A stretch of 21,744 nucleotides of DNA from positions 1 to 21,744 of the forward strand of contig JAGAUD010000035.1 in NCBI GenBank assembly GCA_017620975.1. Reading direction: 5' to 3'. This DNA comes from Lachnospiraceae bacterium. Its GTDB lineage: Bacteria; Bacillota_A; Clostridia; Lachnospirales; Lachnospiraceae. Below the pieces are notes generated by a model. It ran no database searches and was not told the origin of the DNA. It saw only the letters and a program-made list of their open reading frames with translations. Numbering within the stretch: position 1 is the stretch's first letter; the number at the start of each line of letters is the position of its first letter. Made by a program: the position numbers and the translations under genes. Of the stretch, positions 16,997 through 21,744 are shown piece by piece.

Positions 16997-17236
16997 ATGG
17001 GAGCGCTTAAAATCGTTTTAACTATTATATTTATATTGGTATGTATCGCACTTACCGTGCTGGTATTGATGCAAGAGGGAAAATCAGCAGGACTTGGAGC
17101 TATCAGTGGTGCAGCAGAAACCTACTGGGGCAAGAACAAGGGACGTTCCATGGAAGGCCTTTTGGTCAAGATTACCAAGATTCTGTCTGTATGTTTTATC
17201 GTGCTTGCGGCAATACTGAATCTGAGCGTATTTTAA
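16997..17236 (+). CDS. secG: Preprotein translocase subunit SecG
   Basis: Small accessory subunit of the SecYEG protein export channel in the cytoplasmic membrane. The 79-residue protein has two hydrophobic helices (about 3-24 and 56-77) joined by the family's loop MQEGKSAGLGAISGAAETYW, with NKGRSMEGLL before TM2. The ATG at 16997 lies seven bases after AGGAGG; an in-frame start at 16976 lacks a site. Its position before rnr and smpB is the common Firmicutes order. A terminator follows directly, so rnr is partly separate. Confidence 0.95.
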   Translation: MGALKIVLTIIFILVCIALTVLVLMQEGKSAGLGAISGAAETYWGKNKGRSMEGLLVKITKILSVCFIVLAAILNLSVF

Positions 17237-17247
17237 GAAGCAAGAAC

Positions 17248-17280
17248 AAAAGCACTCTAGTGATATAGGGTGCTTTTTTT
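17248..17280 (+). terminator. Intrinsic terminator after secG
   Basis: AAAAGCACTCTA (17248-17259) pairs with TAGGGTGCTTTT (17266-17277), with one T-G pair and a 6-base loop, ending in seven T. It begins 11 bases after the secG stop. Confidence 0.9.
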
Positions 17281-17293
17281 GTACAACAGTTCA

Positions 17294-17307
17294 CGCGGTT
17301 AGCCGCG
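17294..17307 (+). other. Small hairpin in the rnr leader
   Basis: CGCGG/CCGCG with a TTAG tetraloop, partly extended by TTC/GAA. It lies 38 bases before the rnr start. It may shape the 5' end of the rnr message. No clear promoter is seen between the secG terminator and rnr, so rnr may rely on read-through. Confidence 0.4.
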
Positions 17308-17345
17308 AATGGTATCTTTTGTGTGAGGTTCAGTAAGGAAAGAAA

Positions 17346-19541
17346 ATGGATATCAGAGAGAAGAGAAAAAAAGTTATTTGTGACCTGGTGAATGATGAGT
17401 TATATGTCCCTATGAAAGAAAAGGAACTGGCTATGTTCCTGCAGGTGGCGAAGGAAGATCGACAGGAATTCCACAGCATCTTAGAGGAGCTTCTGGAAGA
17501 ATGCAAGCTCATGATCACCGGCAAGGGAAAATATATGAAATCCAACGGCAAGGTGCTGACCGGTACCTTTATCAGTCACGCCAAGGGCTTTGGATTTGTG
17601 GAGATTGAGGGAAGAGAAGATGATCTTTTTATCCCGGAAGACAAAGTCCATGGAGCTTTTCACAAGGATACAGTGCAGGTATCACTTTTGAGTGAGGTAC
17701 CGGACAAGAACAGCGGAAAGCGCCAAGAAGCACAGGTGGTGAAGATTCTGGCCAGAGGCATGAACCAGGTGGTAGGTACCTATGAGCAGTCCAAGAATAA
17801 TTATGGATTTGTGGTACCTGACATCTCTAAGCTGCCTCAGGACATTTTTGTACCCAGGGAACGCTCCAAAGGAGCAGTGACCGGCAATAAAGTTGTTGTA
17901 GAGATCACTGATTACGGTTCTGATTATAAGAGCCCTGAGGGCAAAGTGGTTGAAATCCTGGGGCATATCAACGACCCGGGCGTGGATATCATGTCCATTG
18001 TGCGAGGCTATGAACTTCCTATGGAATTTGGTGAGAAAGTCATGAATCAGGTGGAGAGAGTCGCCCATGATGTTTCGGAAGCGGATATGGCAGGAAGACG
18101 TGATTTGCGGGATGTGACCATGATCACTATTGATGGTGAGGATGCCAAAGATCTGGACGATGCCATTAGTTTATCTTTTGAAAAGGGACTTTATCATCTT
18201 GGAGTCCATATTGCAGATGTGACCAACTATGTACAGGAGAATTCGGCCCTGGACAGAGAAGCATTGAAACGCGGCACCAGTGTTTACCTTGTGGACCGTG
18301 TTATTCCCATGCTGCCTCATGCATTGTCTAACGGTATCTGCTCCCTGAATGCAGGAGTGGACAGACTGGCTTTAAGCTGCCTGATGACAGTGGATCTGAA
18401 TGGCCAAATCATTGATTATGATATTTGCGAATCAGTCATTCGGGTAGATAAGCGGATGAGTTATACACAGGTAAAGAATATTCTGGAAGATGATACGATC
18501 GTGCACAGGGAAGGAGAGTATCTTCAGTATGCTGAGATGGTGCCAATGTTTCACCTTATGGAGGAACTGGCATCTGCTCTTCGCAGTAAGAGAAGAAAGC
18601 GCGGTTCCATTGACTTTGATTTCCCGGAGGCCAAGATTGTTCTGGACAAAGAGGGTCATCCCACGGATATCAAGCCTTATGAAAGAAATGTGGCTACCAT
18701 GATCATAGAGGATTTCATGCTGGCTGCCAACGAGACTATAGCCCAGCACTTTTACTGGATGGAGCTTCCTTTTGTATACCGTGTCCATGATGTTCCCGAT
18801 GCGGATAGAATTCAGAAGCTATCAACTTTTATTAATAACTTTGGCTATTATATGAAGTCCATCGGTCGTGCGAAAAGTAAGGTCAGCGACCAGGAGATTC
18901 ATCCCAAGGAGATTCAGAAGCTGCTTGATAAAATAGCCGGTACTCCTGAGGAAGCGATGATCAGCCGGCTGACGTTAAGAAGCATGAAACAGGCAAAATA
19001 CAGTACGGAGAGCACGGGACACTTTGGCCTGGCTTGTCAATATTACTGTCATTTTACTTCTCCCATCAGAAGGTATCCTGATCTCCAGATTCACAGAATT
19101 ATAAAGGAGCAGCTGAGAGGAAGAATGAGAGAGGAACGTGTCGATCATTACCGCAGCATTCTTCCACAGGTATGCAAACATTCTTCCGATACGGAGCGTC
19201 GCGCCGACGAGGCAGAACGTGAGACCGAAAAGCTGAAGAAAGCTGAGTATATGGAAGCACGTATTGGTCAGACATTTAGGGGCGTCATATCAGGCATTAC
19301 CTCCTGGGGAATCTATGTGGAGCTGCCCAATACGGTAGAAGGATTGGTGCATGTATCCAGATTGCCCGGAGATTACTTTTATTACAAAGAAGCCAGCTAT
19401 GAGATGGTAGGTGAAGCCACAGGACGTGCTTATAAGCTTGGTATGCCGGTTACAGTCCGTGTCATTGGTACTGATCGCATGACCAGAACAGTTGATTTTG
19501 ACCTTGTGACAGAAGATACAGAGGAAGAAATCCCTGAATAA
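17346..19541 (+). CDS. rnr: Ribonuclease R
   Basis: A 3'-to-5' exoribonuclease that degrades structured RNA and, with tmRNA-SmpB, damaged mRNAs. The 731-residue protein has a winged-helix-like N-terminus (1-60), a cold-shock OB domain (about 68-112, with GFGFVEIEGREDDLFIP), a second OB domain (about 139-200), the RNB catalytic domain (about 253-580) with TIDGEDAKDLDDAIS (261-275) carrying the metal-binding Asp residues, HFTSPIRRYPDLQIHR near its end, and a C-terminal S1 domain (about 638-720, FRGVISGITSWGIYVELP). The C-terminus ends shortly after S1 in an acidic tail and lacks the long basic tail of the E. coli enzyme. AAGGAAAG precedes the ATG. It neighbours smpB and ssrA, consistent with a joint role. 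Confidence 0.96.
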   Translation: MDIREKRKKVICDLVNDELYVPMKEKELAMFLQVAKEDRQEFHSILEELLEECKLMITGKGKYMKSNGKVLTGTFISHAKGFGFVEIEGREDDLFIPEDKVHGAFHKDTVQVSLLSEVPDKNSGKRQEAQVVKILARGMNQVVGTYEQSKNNYGFVVPDISKLPQDIFVPRERSKGAVTGNKVVVEITDYGSDYKSPEGKVVEILGHINDPGVDIMSIVRGYELPMEFGEKVMNQVERVAHDVSEADMAGRRDLRDVTMITIDGEDAKDLDDAISLSFEKGLYHLGVHIADVTNYVQENSALDREALKRGTSVYLVDRVIPMLPHALSNGICSLNAGVDRLALSCLMTVDLNGQIIDYDICESVIRVDKRMSYTQVKNILEDDTIVHREGEYLQYAEMVPMFHLMEELASALRSKRRKRGSIDFDFPEAKIVLDKEGHPTDIKPYERNVATMIIEDFMLAANETIAQHFYWMELPFVYRVHDVPDADRIQKLSTFINNFGYYMKSIGRAKSKVSDQEIHPKEIQKLLDKIAGTPEEAMISRLTLRSMKQAKYSTESTGHFGLACQYYCHFTSPIRRYPDLQIHRIIKEQLRGRMREERVDHYRSILPQVCKHSSDTERRADEAERETEKLKKAEYMEARIGQTFRGVISGITSWGIYVELPNTVEGLVHVSRLPGDYFYYKEASYEMVGEATGRAYKLGMPVTVRVIGTDRMTRTVDFDLVTEDTEEEIPE

Positions 19542-19559
19542 ACGGATACAGGAATTCGA

Positions 19560-19578
19560 CGAAGCCCCGGCAGCTTCG
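19560..19578 (+). other. Hairpin between rnr and smpB
   Basis: CGAAGC (19560-19565) pairs with GCTTCG (19573-19578) around a 7-base loop, ending three bases before the smpB ribosome-binding site. It is too short of T residues to be a terminator and could influence smpB translation. Confidence 0.4.
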
Positions 19579-19592
19579 GAAAGGTGGTAAAT

Positions 19593-20060
19593 ATGGCAAA
19601 AAAAGAAACGCAGAAACTGGTAGCCAATAACAAAAAGGCTTATCATGATTTTTTTATCGATGAAAGCTATGAAGCAGGAATCGCCCTTCACGGAACGGAG
19701 GTAAAGAGCCTGCGTATGGGCAAGTGCAGCATTAAGGAAGCCTTCATTCGTATCGAGAACGGAGAAGTCTTCGTTTATGGCATGCATGTCAGCCCCTATG
19801 AGAAAGGAAATATTTTCAACAAGGATCCCCTGCGCATAAAGAAACTTCTCATGCATAAATATGAGATCAATAAGCTGGCCGGTAAAGTGGCAGAAAAAGG
19901 CTACACGCTGGTCCCACTGCAGGTCTACTTTAAGGATGGCAGAGCCAAAGTGGAAATCGGACTTGCCCGAGGCAAGAAGATCTACGACAAGAGAGCTGAT
20001 ATTGCAAAGAAAGACCAACGCAGAGAGATGGAGAAGGAATTCAAAGTAAAGAATCTGTAA
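19593..20060 (+). CDS. smpB: SsrA-binding protein SmpB
   Basis: Binds tmRNA and brings it to stalled ribosomes. The 155-residue protein has the family core: [20 protein letters not shown] near the N-terminus, [33 protein letters not shown], and [20 protein letters not shown], then the C-terminal tail [19 protein letters not shown] that enters the ribosomal mRNA path. The ATG at 19593 lies five bases after AAGGTGG and gives the usual MAKK start; the GTG at 19584 is inside the ribosome-binding site. It lies 51 bases after rnr. Its RNA partner, ssrA, is encoded 1.3 kb away on the opposite strand. Confidence 0.97.
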   Translation: MAKKETQKLVANNKKAYHDFFIDESYEAGIALHGTEVKSLRMGKCSIKEAFIRIENGEVFVYGMHVSPYEKGNIFNKDPLRIKKLLMHKYEINKLAGKVAEKGYTLVPLQVYFKDGRAKVEIGLARGKKIYDKRADIAKKDQRREMEKEFKVKNL

Positions 20061-20068
20061 GCATTGTT

Positions 20069-20374
20069 ATGTATGTTTCCTTCAGAAAGGATCGTTATGA
20101 GTTTCAGGAACTTACACTCGAAGAGGTGGAATCTCTGGGAATTGAAGCTGCCATCCATCAGGACAGTTGGGAGATATCGTACATAGTGCCTTTTTCCCTG
20201 ATAGAAAAGTATATTCCGGGTTATCAGTTTGAAGAGGGAATGGCGATTCGCGCTAATTTCTATAAATGCGGTGAGAAGACAGAATATCCCCACTTCGGTG
20301 TGTGGAAGCATCCGGGGACACCGAAGCCGGATTTCCATAGACCGGAAAGCTTTGGAGAGATTGTACTGGAGTAA
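20069..20374 (+). pseudogene. C-terminal fragment of a CBM9-like carbohydrate-binding protein
   Basis: The 101-codon frame matches the C-terminal half of the CBM9-like family (full length about 200 aa): WEISYIVPFSLIEKYIPGY, then IRANFYKCGEKTEYPHFGVW, and the characteristic ending PKPDFHRPESFGEIVLE. The N-terminal half is absent, since smpB ends nine bases before. No ribosome-binding site precedes the ATG. I read it as a truncated remnant. Proteins of this type usually accompany polysaccharide-degrading enzymes, which fits the heparinase-like fragment that follows. Confidence 0.75.
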
Positions 20375-20388
20375 ACAAAAGAAGAAAA

Positions 20389-21318
20389 ATAAATCTGTTT
20401 GAAGATGACCATGTAAAGAAGATTGCTCAGTTCCCTACGATTACATTCCTGGATCAGGGTGCTGCCATAAGTTTTGCAGACGGTCCCAGACAAGGTGAAG
20501 TGGGGCTTGGTACCATGAGTATATTAAAAAATCATTACGGCGATCTGATTTCTGTAATACCAAGGGAATATTATGTTACGCATGACCATTGCGGACGGTG
20601 GAATTTACATATAAACAGTATTGTGTGGTTCGACCCCAAGATGGATTTTCACGCTTTGTCGCAGGATGCAGTATATTACATGAAAGAATCGCAATGGTTT
20701 GTAAAAAAGTGTGCAGCATATGGTTTTGCAGCAAAAGGCGGAAACAACGGAGAACCCCATAATCATAATGATTTAGGTAATTTTATCTTATGTCATGGCG
20801 GACATCAGATTCTGACAGACCTGGGTGCAGGGGAATACACCAGGGATTATTTTGGGGAGAAGCGGTATACTATACTGTGTAACCGTTCAGCCGGTCACAG
20901 CGTTCCTATCGTAGACGGACACGAACAGTCCAAAGGAATAGAATACTCGGCAAAGACGGAATTTGATGGTGAAAAGCTGACGATAGATATCACGGAAGCA
21001 TATCCGAAGAATCGTGTATCCGGTATTATACGTGAATTTTCATTTAGCGATAATAGCGTTCTGCTGAAAGATACTTTTACTTTTGCAGAAAGCTGTGAGG
21101 TGAAAGAGCGGCTTGTGACACAGGTTAAGCCCGAAGTGACACAAGGATGCATACAACTGGAAGAAGTCAAAGTCCTGTTCGATGCGTCAGCATGGGCGGT
21201 GAGTGTTTCAGAGGAGATTCATGTGAATCACTTGCAGGAAGAGGAGAAGGTCTATTTGATTGATTTCTCTTCCAAACAGATAGAGAACGAATTTGAAGCT
21301 CAGTTTATAATCGGTTAG
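20389..21318 (+). pseudogene. C-terminal fragment of a heparinase II/III-like protein
   Basis: About 310 codons match the C-terminal beta-sandwich part of heparinase II/III-like polysaccharide lyases. The central motif GNNGEPHNHNDLGNF holds the conserved His and Asn residues, followed by ILTDLGAGEYTRDYF and NRSAGHSVPIVDGHEQ. Similarity continues in frame upstream of any good start codon (FPTITFLDQGAAISFADGP), beginning near 20389. The N-terminal alpha/alpha-barrel of roughly 300 residues is missing and no ribosome-binding site is present at the in-frame GTG (20500) or ATG (20515). The frame itself is intact to its natural end, so truncation may be recent. A shortened functional protein is unlikely because the lyase needs both domains. 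Confidence 0.75.
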
Positions 21319-21367
21319 TGGTACCTTGCCAAGAGAAGCAGGGGAACACAAAATGCAATATGCAAAC

Positions 21368-21397
21368 AAAAAACACCGCGTCATTGCGGTGTTTTTT
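21368..21397. terminator. Intrinsic terminator of ssrA
   Basis: AAAAAACACCGC (21368-21379) and GCGGTGTTTTTT (21386-21397) form a perfect 12-bp stem with a 6-base loop. It works on the minus strand for ssrA, ending three bases after the mature 3' end, and on the plus strand for read-through from the heparinase-like remnant. Confidence 0.9.
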
Positions 21398-21399
21398 GA

Positions 21400-21743
21400 T
21401 GGACTAGACGGGAGTCGAACCCGTGTCCAAAAGCCCATTCCCTGTACTTCTACTATCATAGTCCGTTATCGTGGTCAAGACCCATTCCCTCCTGTGTCAG
21501 GAAACGAACACCCTGGCACATTCAGTAGCTTCATGATACGCCCATACACGCAAAGCTTAATGTATGTCGTTTCTCACATAGTCGATGCCCGGATTCTAAG
21601 GTGTGAGTGCCCTAGAGCGGACAGCTGCCATTAGGCAGCGTATGCTAAATTATCTTCAGCGTTTATTTTTAATTTTGCGATTAACGTGTCGCAACGGATA
21701 GCTTCTCCAGCTGCAAGACCCCTGTCGAAACCTTTACTAGCCC
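21400..21743 (-). tRNA. ssrA: tmRNA (transfer-messenger RNA)
   Basis: Rescues stalled ribosomes by acting as alanyl-tRNA and then as a short mRNA that adds a degradation tag. On the minus strand the 5' end GGGCTAG (21743-21737) pairs with CTAGTCC (21407-21401), with one G-T pair, to make the acceptor stem. A T-arm with GGTTCGACTCC lies next to it. The discriminator A is at 21400 and CCA is not encoded. The resume codon GCA (21678-21676) follows TTAATC, and the tag frame reads AKLKINAEDNLAYAA before TAA at 21633-21631. The gene is complete, 344 bases. Its promoter lies beyond the window. The type 'tRNA' is the nearest available; it is strictly a tmRNA. Confidence 0.97.
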
Positions 21744-21744
21744 G

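Noticed and set aside
21326..21634. Plus-strand open frame of 102 codons at the window end
   Set aside because: It lies inside the tmRNA gene and its terminator on the opposite strand; the sequence is fully explained by ssrA.

Overview
The window looks like a chromosomal segment from a Gram-positive, moderately low-GC Clostridia, most likely Lachnospiraceae. The reasons are strong GGAGG ribosome-binding sites, TTGACA/TATAAT promoters, lipoprotein-type solute-binding proteins, the order secG-rnr-smpB followed by ssrA, and protein sequences that resemble those of gut Lachnospiraceae. Assignment below family level cannot be made from this sequence alone.

Layout. (1) 1-1887: the 3' part of a solute-binding protein with a propeller-like N-terminal region, ending at a terminator. 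(2) 2018-4874: a short DUF45/YgjP-type metallopeptidase (minus strand), a remnant of an AAA-ATPase/PDDEXK_9 protein, thiamine pyrophosphokinase (thiN), and a cation diffusion facilitator (minus strand). (3) 5123-8191: two consecutive lower-glycolysis genes, gpmI and eno, each with its own leader and 3' hairpin. (4) 8291-16908: an oligopeptide/dipeptide-type ABC importer operon: promoter, structured leader, lipoprotein receptor, structured spacer, two permeases, two ATPases and a small membrane protein. (5) 16938-20060: secG, rnr and smpB (protein export, RNase R, trans-translation). (6) 20069-21318: 3' fragments of a CBM9-like gene and a heparinase II/III-like gene. (7) 21400-21743: a complete tmRNA gene on the minus strand with its terminator.

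The most unusual part is the ABC importer. Its OppC-type permease (650 aa; about 300 is usual) carries seven RCC1-like repeats between TM1 and the conserved permease core, probably a seven-bladed propeller outside the membrane. Its OppF-type ATPase (541 aa; about 320 is usual) carries about 200 residues of helical, coiled-coil-like sequence between Walker A and the Q-loop. Its receptor (751 aa) seems to have the usual C-terminal motif of the family moved to the N-terminal side. Together these suggest an elaborated peptide importer with extra modules on both membrane faces. I do not know of a published description of it, but could not search.

smpB, rnr and ssrA supply the trans-translation and RNA-decay machinery. 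The tmRNA tag reading frame encodes 15 residues, AKLKINAEDNLAYAA, longer than the roughly 10 of the E. coli tag. The sugar-related fragments now separate smpB from ssrA.
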